Below, piece after piece: positions 1-5,938 of a stretch of 12,595 nucleotides of DNA. A model generated the notes under the pieces. It was not told the origin of the DNA and made no database searches. It saw only the letters and a program-made list of their open reading frames with translations. Location: positions 1 to 12,595 of the forward strand of contig JACMIS010000039.1 of the NCBI GenBank assembly GCA_014381035.1. The letters run 5' to 3'. The position numbers were made by a program, and so were the translations under genes. Positions within the stretch are counted from its first letter, which is position 1. Each line of letters starts with the position of its first letter. Source of the stretch: Armatimonadota bacterium. Its GTDB lineage: Bacteria > Armatimonadota > Armatimonadia > Armatimonadales > Armatimonadaceae.

Positions 1-95
1 CGCGGGTACGGCTAACCCAGCCGTGAATTCGCCTCCGGTTCAGGGGTTGTCCCCCCGACCACATCGCGCGATTACAATCATAAGAAGACATCTTG

Positions 96-121
96 TGTAC
101 GCGTACAATAAGTGGTATTGT
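96..121. promoter_or_regulatory. Two overlapping inverted repeats, possible operator
   Basis: A perfect 12-bp palindrome TGTACGCGTACA lies at 96-107. A second inverted repeat, ACAATA (105-110), 5-nt spacer, TATTGT (116-121), overlaps its right edge. Both end a few bases upstream of the -35 box at 126-131. They could be binding sites for a dimeric regulator of the cysteine-rich gene that follows. No regulator is encoded next to it in this window, so the binding protein is unknown. Confidence 0.4.
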
Positions 122-125
122 TACC

Positions 126-154
126 TTGACGAATCTGTGACGTCGCGTCATAAT
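126..154 (+). promoter_or_regulatory. Sigma-70 type promoter of the cysteine-rich gene
   Basis: The -35 box TTGACG (126-131) and -10 box CATAAT (149-154) each match consensus at 5 of 6 positions and are separated by exactly 17 bp. Transcription would start near 161, about 11 nt before the ATG at 172, so the leader would be very short. Confidence 0.6.
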
Positions 155-171
155 GAAGTGAAGCGTACTCC

Positions 172-639
172 ATGAAAATCCATCAACAGACACATAGCCG
201 TTTCTTTGCTGGAGTCGCCGTAATCGTTCTCCTGTTTTTCTGCGGAACGTTGACGGCGTCGTTAGGTATCTCCGTTGCCTTCGTGCCGAGAGTCAATCCG
301 GTCGGGTCCGCGCTTGCCGCCGTCACGCCGTCGTTACCCAAAGCCGTTGCCTGCCTCTGCGTTTCCTGCGACGCGCACAACAAGCCAGGCGGCGGGAAAT
401 GTTGCTGTACCGGCGCGAACACAGCCAGCGAAACGCTCGCTTTTCGTGCCGTTTGTGACACGCCGCTCGATGCCGTCATGAGCGGTTCGCTGTTCCCGCC
501 GGTCGTCTTGCCGCTTGCATCCGTCGTACGTGTATCGTTTTCGCTCACGGCCCTGCCGATCCGTCGTTTTGCTTTCGCGGAGCACCGAACCGGCAACGGT
601 GCGCCACTCCCTCCGCACGCCCCGCCCCGGTTTTTCTGA
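172..639 (+). CDS. Cysteine-rich membrane or exported protein of unknown function
   Basis: A 155-residue protein I do not recognise. Residues 11-33 form one hydrophobic helix after a short basic start, so it is either an exported protein with an uncleaved or late-cleaved signal or a single-pass membrane protein. A compact cysteine cluster follows: C61-x-C63-x2-C66, then a KPGGGK linker, then C77-C78-C79, with a further C95. This spacing suggests metal binding or a disulfide knot. The tail is rich in Pro, Arg and Phe and has weak hydrophobic stretches at 105-135. The ATG at 172 is supported by the well-placed promoter at 126-154; no clear Shine-Dalgarno sequence is visible. The prepilin gene begins 108 nt downstream with no clear promoter between, so the two may be co-transcribed. 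A metal-related role is a guess from the cysteines and the adjacent inverted repeats. Confidence 0.6.
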   Translation: MKIHQQTHSRFFAGVAVIVLLFFCGTLTASLGISVAFVPRVNPVGSALAAVTPSLPKAVACLCVSCDAHNKPGGGKCCCTGANTASETLAFRAVCDTPLDAVMSGSLFPPVVLPLASVVRVSFSLTALPIRRFAFAEHRTGNGAPLPPHAPPRFF

Positions 640-747
640 ACCCATCACAAATCATCCTCGTCGCTCGCTCGTTCGTGTTTGCGTCCTGTCACGCCGACCG
701 TTCGCTACGTCCGGCACCGTCTCCGAATGATTTTCAGGAAACCAGCC

Positions 748-1503
748 ATGAACCCGATCCAAAACCGCCGATACACGCATTCGGCATTCACATTGATTGA
801 ATTACTCGTCGTGATAGCGATCATCGCCATCCTCGCTGCGATACTGTTTCCCGTATTCGCCCAAGCCCGTGCCAAGGCCCGTGCGATCAATTCGCTCTCC
901 AACTCCCGACAATTCGGCATCGCGATAGCGATGTATATTTCCGACAACGACGAAGCGTTGCCGCTCAACACCCACTCACGCCCGACCGGTTGGGTCTATG
1001 GGGATGCAGACCCCTCGTGGATTGACGGCGTGCAACCCTATGTCAAGGCGAAACTGATGAACCGTCTTTCGGATGACAATTCGCTCAACTGGCCCGAAAT
1101 GATGGATTTGTCCGCACTCCCCCCCGGTAAAACACCGCGTCTGTCGAGTTACATGACCAACGCGTATCTGAACAATAACAAAACCGGGACTGGCTGGACG
1201 CTTGCGGAAATCGAGGCACCCGCGTCGTGCATCTACGTCACCGAGCAACGCGAAAACAAAGCCGGGGACCATGCCCACCCGATGTGCTGGGAAGGATTCG
1301 GATCATCCACCTGTGTGAGCATCAATTCCGAAACCGAGGTCGAGAAACGCCGATATCAGGGCGGGGCGAACTACACGTTTCTGGACGGTCATGCGAAATG
1401 GCATAAGTTCGAGCAAACCTACAACCCGGCGACCGGACGCGACTGGTGGATTCCGAATAAAGGAGCCGCCAAACAATACAACCGCACGTACTGGGTGCCG
1501 TAG
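748..1503 (+). CDS. Type II prepilin-like protein with H-X9-DG type C-terminus
   Basis: A 251-residue pseudopilin. The N-terminus has the type III signal: a short basic leader ending in Ala13, then Phe14, Glu18 (the +5 Glu of the mature protein) and a 20-residue hydrophobic helix with the FTLIELLVVIAIIAILAAIL core. The usual Gly before the cleavage point is Ala here. The helix continues into FPVFAQARAKAR, a phrase typical of the large prepilin families of Armatimonadota and Planctomycetes. Near the C-terminus NYTFLDGHAKWH carries the Asp-Gly-His signature of the H-X9-DG family. Such proteins are processed by a prepilin peptidase and assemble into pilus-like or secretion-related fibres; the exact fibre is unknown. 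The start at 748 is chosen because AGGAA (736-740) lies 7 nt upstream. In-frame ATGs at 727 and 679 would lengthen the leader without benefit. Confidence 0.85.
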   Translation: MNPIQNRRYTHSAFTLIELLVVIAIIAILAAILFPVFAQARAKARAINSLSNSRQFGIAIAMYISDNDEALPLNTHSRPTGWVYGDADPSWIDGVQPYVKAKLMNRLSDDNSLNWPEMMDLSALPPGKTPRLSSYMTNAYLNNNKTGTGWTLAEIEAPASCIYVTEQRENKAGDHAHPMCWEGFGSSTCVSINSETEVEKRRYQGGANYTFLDGHAKWHKFEQTYNPATGRDWWIPNKGAAKQYNRTYWVP

Positions 1504-1606
1504 GTGGTTGTTGGGTGGTTGGGTAAGGAACGGACCTGGTAGACGGATCGCTTCCGCCTATCTTCCCACCCAAAAACCTAACCACCCAATCACCCAACAA
1601 CCCAAC
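1504..1606. repeat. Inverted octamer-repeat element downstream of the prepilin gene
   Basis: The left arm (1504-1528) contains diverged copies of the octamer TGGTTGGG. The right arm (1566-1606) holds about five diverged copies on the opposite strand, with CCCAA recurring at 1585, 1593 and 1601. The stretch 1507-1524 pairs with 1584-1601 over 18 positions with one G.T wobble, enclosing about 59 nt. It starts right after the prepilin stop. It could fold as a transcript-end hairpin, and the G-rich strand of either arm could form a G-quadruplex. There is no U-run, so it is not a standard intrinsic terminator. Confidence 0.6.
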
Positions 1607-1607
1607 A

Positions 1608-1636
1608 TTGACAATGCCCAAATGCCGACGTACAAT
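1608..1636 (+). promoter_or_regulatory. Promoter of rpsU
   Basis: A perfect -35 box TTGACA (1608-1613), 17-bp spacer, and -10 box TACAAT (1631-1636, 5 of 6). This is the best sigma-70 match in the window and begins just after the inverted repeat element. Transcription would start near 1643, giving a leader of about 100 nt before rpsU. Confidence 0.75.
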
Positions 1637-1642
1637 GCTCCT

Positions 1643-1744
1643 GCATTTCGGCGCGTTCCTCCTTACGCCCTTTTTAAACGGGAGGGTGGATTTCCGCCGC
1701 GAAACCTTCGCGGCGAGACAGACAAGTAAGGAGGGGATAAAATC
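1643..1744 (+). promoter_or_regulatory. rpsU leader with anti-Shine-Dalgarno pairing, possible autoregulatory switch
   Basis: CCTCCTTAC (1658-1666) is the exact reverse complement of GTAAGGAGG (1726-1734), which contains the rpsU Shine-Dalgarno sequence. Two flanking G.U pairs can extend the helix to 11 bp. Inside the enclosed segment is a perfect 8-bp hairpin, GCCGCGAA (1696-1703), ACC loop, TTCGCGGC (1707-1714). In the paired state the ribosome-binding site would be hidden. The pairing is seen directly; the regulatory role is inference. Confidence 0.5.
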
Positions 1745-1936
1745 ATGGCACAGGTTATTGTACGACCGGGCGAACCGCTCGATGTTGCTCTCAAGCGTTT
1801 CAAAAAGACGTTGCAACAGGAAGGCACGCTCAAGATCGCTCGCGCACACGAATTCTACGAAAAGCCGAGCGACAAGAAGCGGAAAGAAGAAGCATCGCGA
1901 CGTCGCAAGATGAAGCAGACCGAGGAGCGGATTTAA
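1745..1936 (+). CDS. rpsU: Small ribosomal subunit protein bS21
   Basis: A 63-residue basic protein with the bS21 pattern: a short N-terminal strand (VIVRPGEPLDVALKRFKK), the central helix with Arg-Arg/Lys pairs, HEFYEKPSDKKRKEE, and a C-terminal basic helix RRRKMKQ. Length is normal for the family. bS21 binds the 30S platform near the 3' end of 16S rRNA and helps initiation. AAGGAGG at 1728-1734 is the strongest Shine-Dalgarno in the window, though the gap to ATG is 10 nt. The gene has its own strong promoter and a structured leader that can mask this site. It precedes pgpH-ybeY-dgkA, as rpsU does at longer range in Bacillus. The 181-nt gap to pgpH makes co-transcription uncertain. Confidence 0.93.
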   Translation: MAQVIVRPGEPLDVALKRFKKTLQQEGTLKIARAHEFYEKPSDKKRKEEASRRRKMKQTEERI

Positions 1937-2002
1937 CCGCACCGTTTGAACCGATGGCTTACAATGCCGTGAGCCATACTTCAGGAACGCGCCGCAGTTC
2001 CA

Positions 2003-2100
2003 TTGAAGAAAATCCCTTGCGAAGAGATATTTATGTCGAGCGTGGTTTCTCCCTATCACGCATGATCGGGTACGGTTCCCCACCGCACCGCCTATCAGGC
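2003..2100 (+). promoter_or_regulatory. Structured leader and weak promoter candidate upstream of pgpH
   Basis: A weak sigma-70 candidate is TTGAAG (2003-2008), 17-bp spacer, GATATT (2026-2031). Downstream, CCCTATCA (2051-2058) and TGATCGGG (2063-2070) form a hairpin with one mismatch and a CGCA loop. It is followed by CGGT/ACCG (2073-2076 with 2082-2085) and GCC/GGC (2090-2100). I could not match these stems to a known riboswitch class. The rest of 1937-2117 holds only a 6-bp stem, ATGGCT/AGCCAT, at 1954-1977. Confidence 0.25.
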
Positions 2101-2117
2101 TGTTTCTCAATAAACGC

Positions 2118-4607
2118 ATGACCCGACCCAATCCACTACTTTTATTATGGCACCGCTGGGTGGCCTTCCCCCGCGACACGAGTCGGCGGCGGCGGCGCAA
2201 CGCCATTCGTGTCCAGGAAGCCATGAAGCGCGGCGGAGAGCGACGCGCCGCCGGAGGGGGCGCGTCGGTTGCTACGGGTTTCTCATGGCGAAAAGCGGGA
2301 CGGATCGGTCTCGCGATTGTCACGTCCGCGCTGCTTACCGCGCTCCTTTGCTTGCATCTGTGGCCCAACCGGGTGTCCCTCAATTTGGGCGATATTGCCG
2401 ATAAGGATATTGTCGCGCAACGTACCGTGCGCTATGAGGACACCGCCGCGACGGAAGAACTCCGGAACGCCGCGATGTATAGTGTCGGGCGGCGTTACGA
2501 CGCGCTTCCCGATGCGTCAAAGACGGCGGTCGAAACCACGAAATATGTGTTCGACATCGCGGGACGCTGGGCGGTACTCTCTACAGATGGCGGTCCCACG
2601 GATGCTAAAACAGGAATCAATACGGTGCGTCTCGCATCCGCACTGAGCGAGATTCATCGTCAGGGAGCGATTTCGGTTCAAAAAGAAACGGTCGCGTATC
2701 TGTTCCGCCTGTCCCCCTCCGATCTGGCCGATATGAAAGTCGCGGCGGCGACACTGACCGAACGGATCATGGCACGTCCCATCACCGACGAAAACAGTGA
2801 CCTGTCGAACGCCCGCAACTCTGTTGCCACCGACACGGATTTGGCGAATCTATTCCGCAAAGCCGAACGCCGGAAAGTGGTCGCCGATATTATCGCGGCG
2901 AGTCTGGTACCCAACCGTCGCTTCGACGCCCGCAAGACCGCTGACGAACAGCAAGCCGCCCGTAGCGCGGTACCGCCCCAGTTGCGCCGCGTTTCCGCAG
3001 GAGAGCCGGTGGTTCGCGCCGGGGAGCGAATCAACAGCCAGCATAAAGATGCGTTCGCCGCGCTCGGTCTGCAAAACGCCCGCCTCGACGCCACCTCGAT
3101 AGCGGTCATCGGCGGATTAGTGACCGGGATGGTGGTTTTCGTCACCGTATACTTGCGCCTGTTCCACCGCAAACTTTACGCGAATACGCATCTCCTGCTC
3201 CTGCTTGCCATACAAACCGTGCTCGCGGTCGTCGGGCTCAAAATCGGATCACTCTTGCTCGGTCTGCCGTTCTCCGGTGTCCATTTCGGCTACTTAGGCA
3301 TGATGTGTGTCGCTTCGGCGGGCATGGCAATCGCGCTTCTGATCGACGCCAGCGTGGCGACATTGATCGTGGCATTGCTTTCTATCGCGTCCGGGATGGT
3401 TCTGAACAACGAGTTGCGCTTCACACTCCTCACTCTCGGCTCGTCACTGGCAGGTATTGTAGCGGTGGCAACGCTGAAAAATCGCTCCGATTATCTCCGG
3501 GCGACGTTGATCCTCTGCGCCACGAATACGGTGCTCAACGCACTGGTCGGTCTGCTCGAAGGCGAGCGGGACCGCGAGTTGCTTTCCGGGGTCTTGTGGG
3601 GCGGCATCTCCGGCTTGTTCGCGATGGCGTTGTTCTACACCGGGGTGGCGATTTTCGAGCGATGGTTCGGGATCACCACGCATCTGCGTTTGCTCGAACT
3701 TTCCGACCCGGCGACCCCGATCTTGCAGGAGTTCCGCCTGAAAGCTCCCGGCACCTACGCGCACTCGCTGATGGTCGGCACGCTCGCCCATGCGGCGGCG
3801 GAAGGCATCGGTGCGGATTCGCTTCTCTGCCGGGTCGCGGCGTATTACCATGACCTCGGCAAGATGAACCGACCCGAGTTTTTCATCGAGAACCAATCGG
3901 GGCTGGAAAACGTGCATGACCGCATCGCGCCGTCGCTTTCCGCGCTGGTTCTTTCGGCGCACGTAAAAGACGGCGTCGAAATGTGCCGCGCAATGGGAAT
4001 GCCACCACGTGTGATTGATGTCGTGGAACAGCACCACGGCACAACATTGATGAAGTTCTTCTACTACAAAGCGGCGGGTGGGCGACTCGACCCGGCGATG
4101 GAAGCCCAGTTCCGCTATCCCGGTCCGAAGCCGCAGAGTAAGGAAGCAGCGATTCTTCTGCTCGCGGATTCGGTAGAGGCGGCGTCGCGCTCACTGGAGA
4201 AACCTACCCCGGCACGTATCGAAACGTTCGTCGCCGAGATCATCGAGGATAAGCGCGCCGACGCACAGTTGGACGAATGCGACCTGACACTGTGGGAACT
4301 GAAAATGGTGCAGGAAACGTTCGCCCGAACGCTCTCCGGTGCCCTTCATGCCCGCATCGCTTACCCCGGCGACCGCAAGAAAAATCAAACCGAGACCGTT
4401 CCGGGTTTGCCGGAGATGGCGGATATGCCGACGCCCGATGTCTCGTTCGCGCCGCCCCCGAGCGCGTTCATGCCCTTGCTGACGCCGAACACGTTCAACG
4501 AAACGCCGGACCCGATAGCGTCGCACGTGGAGAGCGATGTGCCGGACGAAACCCAGATCCTCGGAGCGGAACGCAGACGCCGCTCCAATCCCCGCCGCGA
4601 ACAGTAG
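2118..4607 (+). CDS. pgpH: Cyclic-di-AMP phosphodiesterase, 7TMR-HD family (PgpH/YqfF)
   Basis: An 829-residue membrane enzyme that hydrolyses c-di-AMP. Order of parts: a basic cytoplasmic N-terminus with an Arg run (22-27); a first transmembrane helix (about 62-82); an extracytoplasmic 7TMR-HDED domain (about 84-320) beginning with the family phrase IVAQRTVRYEDTAATEELR; seven transmembrane helices (about 325-515); and a cytoplasmic HD domain. All metal ligands expected for PgpH are visible: H549, H578-D579 (YYHDLGK), H615, H639-H640 (EQHHGT) and D684. A Pro-rich tail of about 90 residues follows and is probably disordered. No clear Shine-Dalgarno precedes the ATG at 2118. An in-frame ATG at 2223 with AGGAAG (2215-2220) is an alternative that keeps all domains. 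ybeY starts 32 nt downstream, as in the conserved yqfF-ybeY-dgkA order. Confidence 0.93.
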   Translation: MTRPNPLLLLWHRWVAFPRDTSRRRRRNAIRVQEAMKRGGERRAAGGGASVATGFSWRKAGRIGLAIVTSALLTALLCLHLWPNRVSLNLGDIADKDIVAQRTVRYEDTAATEELRNAAMYSVGRRYDALPDASKTAVETTKYVFDIAGRWAVLSTDGGPTDAKTGINTVRLASALSEIHRQGAISVQKETVAYLFRLSPSDLADMKVAAATLTERIMARPITDENSDLSNARNSVATDTDLANLFRKAERRKVVADIIAASLVPNRRFDARKTADEQQAARSAVPPQLRRVSAGEPVVRAGERINSQHKDAFAALGLQNARLDATSIAVIGGLVTGMVVFVTVYLRLFHRKLYANTHLLLLLAIQTVLAVVGLKIGSLLLGLPFSGVHFGYLGMMCVASAGMAIALLIDASVATLIVALLSIASGMVLNNELRFTLLTLGSSLAGIVAVATLKNRSDYLRATLILCATNTVLNALVGLLEGERDRELLSGVLWGGISGLFAMALFYTGVAIFERWFGITTHLRLLELSDPATPILQEFRLKAPGTYAHSLMVGTLAHAAAEGIGADSLLCRVAAYYHDLGKMNRPEFFIENQSGLENVHDRIAPSLSALVLSAHVKDGVEMCRAMGMPPRVIDVVEQHHGTTLMKFFYYKAAGGRLDPAMEAQFRYPGPKPQSKEAAILLLADSVEAASRSLEKPTPARIETFVAEIIEDKRADAQLDECDLTLWELKMVQETFARTLSGALHARIAYPGDRKKNQTETVPGLPEMADMPTPDVSFAPPPSAFMPLLTPNTFNETPDPIASHVESDVPDETQILGAERRRRSNPRREQ

Positions 4608-4627
4608 CCGCTCACGATGAGCCGACG

Positions 4628-4633
4628 TACAAT
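4628..4633 (+). promoter_or_regulatory. Possible -10 box for a leaderless ybeY transcript
   Basis: TACAAT ends 6 nt before the ybeY ATG at 4640, so transcription would begin at or next to the start codon. No Shine-Dalgarno lies upstream of that ATG. The 13-mer GCCGACGTACAAT (4621-4633) is identical to the rpsU promoter segment at 1624-1636. The -35 region is poor (TAGCCG, 4605-4610), so the promoter may be weak or absent. Confidence 0.35.
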
Positions 4634-4639
4634 AGCCGC

Positions 4640-5137
4640 ATGGACTGGACGTTCGCCGCATCCCTGCGCACTCTTCCGGCGACCGCTCTGCCCGACCTGA
4701 CACGGGCGGAAGCGGTCGCTGAGATACTTCTCGCCGAAGCTGGACACGCGGACGCCGAAGTGTCCGTCCTGCTCACAGACGATCCCGGCATTCACGCCCT
4801 CAACAAACAATGGCGCGGCTACGATAAGCCCACCGATGTTTTGTCCTGGCCTCAGATGGAGTTCGCCTCCCCCCCCCTCTCCCTTCGGAGGGAGAGGGGG
4901 GTAGGGGGTGAGGGCGAGGCGGGAGCCACGCTCGGCGATGTCGCTATCTCTCTCGATACAGCAAAGCGTCAAGCCGCTTTCCGCGGATGGGCGGTCGAGG
5001 AAGAGATAGCGTTGCTGGTCATCCATGGCATCCTGCACCTGCTGGGTTACGAAGATGAGACGGAAGCCGGCGCGGAGACGATGCGGATTGTGGAGCGCCG
5101 GCTTCTGGGCAAACCACTGGAAAAAGTGGGCGATTAA
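4640..5137 (+). CDS. ybeY: Endoribonuclease YbeY (16S rRNA maturation factor)
   Basis: A 165-residue metal-dependent RNase that matures 16S rRNA and takes part in late 30S quality control. Family marks in order: the conserved Arg and TDVLSW segment (residues 59-70), LGDVAIS (98-104), and the metal site HGILHLLGYED (129-139). H129 and H133 are present; the third ligand, usually His in GYDH, is Asp139, a variant I recall from other phyla. Residues about 76-96 form an unusually long Arg/Gly-rich loop between TDVLSW and LGD. It is encoded by a GC-rich palindrome that looks like an inserted repeat. The ATG at 4640 is chosen because the protein then starts where YbeY normally does; a longer frame running back into pgpH is a shadow. 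It lies between pgpH and dgkA, the usual order. Confidence 0.9.
   Translation: MDWTFAASLRTLPATALPDLTRAEAVAEILLAEAGHADAEVSVLLTDDPGIHALNKQWRGYDKPTDVLSWPQMEFASPPLSLRRERGVGGEGEAGATLGDVAISLDTAKRQAAFRGWAVEEEIALLVIHGILHLLGYEDETEAGAETMRIVERRLLGKPLEKVGD
4866..4920. repeat. Palindromic GC-rich insert inside ybeY
   Basis: Positions 4872-4884 and 4889-4901 form a perfect 13-bp stem (six C, then TCTCCCT, and its complement) around a TCGG loop. A G-rich tail follows to about 4920, and a run of nine C opens the element. It translates in frame into the Arg/Gly-rich loop of YbeY. The composition is unlike the flanking codons and resembles small dispersed palindromes that usually sit between genes. Confidence 0.6.
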
Positions 5138-5167
5138 CCGCCGTGTGATTCCCACCACGAATGCGGG

Positions 5168-5173
5168 TATACT
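5168..5173 (+). promoter_or_regulatory. Possible -10 box close to the dgkA start
   Basis: TATACT (5 of 6 to consensus) ends 9 nt before the dgkA ATG at 5183, which lacks a Shine-Dalgarno. This could give a near-leaderless transcript. No convincing -35 box is visible at 16-18 bp spacing, so read-through from ybeY is equally possible. Confidence 0.3.
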
Positions 5174-5182
5174 GATCCCTGT

Positions 5183-5938
5183 ATGACAACCGACACGGGA
5201 GAGCCTCCGAGTACCGGGCAGCAACACGCCTTGCCGGGAACGTCGCCGTACCTACCCTCTGCGGCGGAAAAGCCGTGGCGACCTGCCAGCATCGTCGCGT
5301 CTTTCGGTCATGCGATAGATGGCGTTCGCGAAACATTTCGCGCCGAACGCAACTTCCGTTTTCATGTTCTTGCTTCGATCCTCGTTCTGATTGCCGGTTT
5401 CGCGTTGCATATCTCACCGCTTCGTATTGTTGCCGTCTTTTTCGCTATCGCGCTGGTGATGGTTACGGAACTGTTCAACACCGCAATGGAAGCCGCGGTC
5501 GACCTTGCCATGCCGGAGCACCATCTTCTGGCGAAGCGTGCCAAGGACGCTTCTGCCGGGGCAGTACTCATTGCCGCTATTTGCGCCGCCGTTGCCGGTG
5601 CCATCGTTTTTCTTCCCGCGCTGATGCCGTATGTTCTCAAACTATCGCCATTAGCCATCGTTCTGTCGGGGGTAGTTATCCTCGCCGCTGTCGGCTTCGC
5701 GCTCCTGCGACACCAGCGACGAACCCATGCTTCCGGCTCATCATCTGATCTATCGCGGAAAGTGGTTATCGGGGTTGCGCTGGTCGCCTTCGCGGCGTCT
5801 GGCGCACATCGCTTCGAGGCATCTGCCAGGTATGCCTTGTGGCTAGTGCAGGATAGGGATGGTGCGGTATCTACTATACCGGGTCAACCTGTTCTGCCAT
5901 TTAACCCCGCCACGCCATTTTCGGCGGGAGTACCTTAA
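5183..5938 (+). CDS. dgkA: Diacylglycerol/undecaprenol kinase family protein with a C-terminal extension
   Basis: A 251-residue integral membrane lipid kinase. The family core lies at about 36-145: GVRETFRAERNFRFH (48-61), two helices (62-98), then ELFNTAMEAAVDL (96-108) with the catalytic-site acidic residues E96 and E103, and AKDASAGAVLI (120-130) leading into the third helix. In Gram-positive relatives this enzyme phosphorylates undecaprenol; in proteobacteria, diacylglycerol. The substrate cannot be read from sequence. The usual length is 120-140 residues. Here about 30 extra residues precede the core and about 105 follow, including two more hydrophobic helices (157-175 and 193-207) and a Pro-rich tail. 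No phosphatase motif is visible in the extension. The last 80 nt overlap the start of the next gene. Confidence 0.85.
   Translation: MTTDTGEPPSTGQQHALPGTSPYLPSAAEKPWRPASIVASFGHAIDGVRETFRAERNFRFHVLASILVLIAGFALHISPLRIVAVFFAIALVMVTELFNTAMEAAVDLAMPEHHLLAKRAKDASAGAVLIAAICAAVAGAIVFLPALMPYVLKLSPLAIVLSGVVILAAVGFALLRHQRRTHASGSSSDLSRKVVIGVALVAFAASGAHRFEASARYALWLVQDRDGAVSTIPGQPVLPFNPATPFSAGVP

Noticed and set aside
2..175. Open plus frame at the left edge, possible end of an upstream gene
   Set aside because: It crosses a good promoter and palindromes and its translation shows no family features. Another frame stops at 13-15. I cannot decide whether any gene ends here.
334..648. Minus-strand frames opposite the cysteine-rich gene
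   Set aside because: The plus frame has a signal-like helix, an ordered cysteine cluster and a matching promoter; the minus frames are Arg/Thr-rich without features.
2040..2100. Possible tRNA or known riboswitch before pgpH
   Set aside because: The GGTTCCCCACC segment lacks the T-loop purine and A58 and no cloverleaf can be drawn. The stems do not match a riboswitch I know.
1322..2383. 353-codon open frame on the minus strand
   Set aside because: It runs antisense across the prepilin gene, the rpsU promoter, rpsU and the start of pgpH, all well supported. It has no family signature and is a shadow.
3444..4037. Minus-strand frame of 197 codons
   Set aside because: It is antisense to the intact pgpH HD-domain region and has no recognisable domain.
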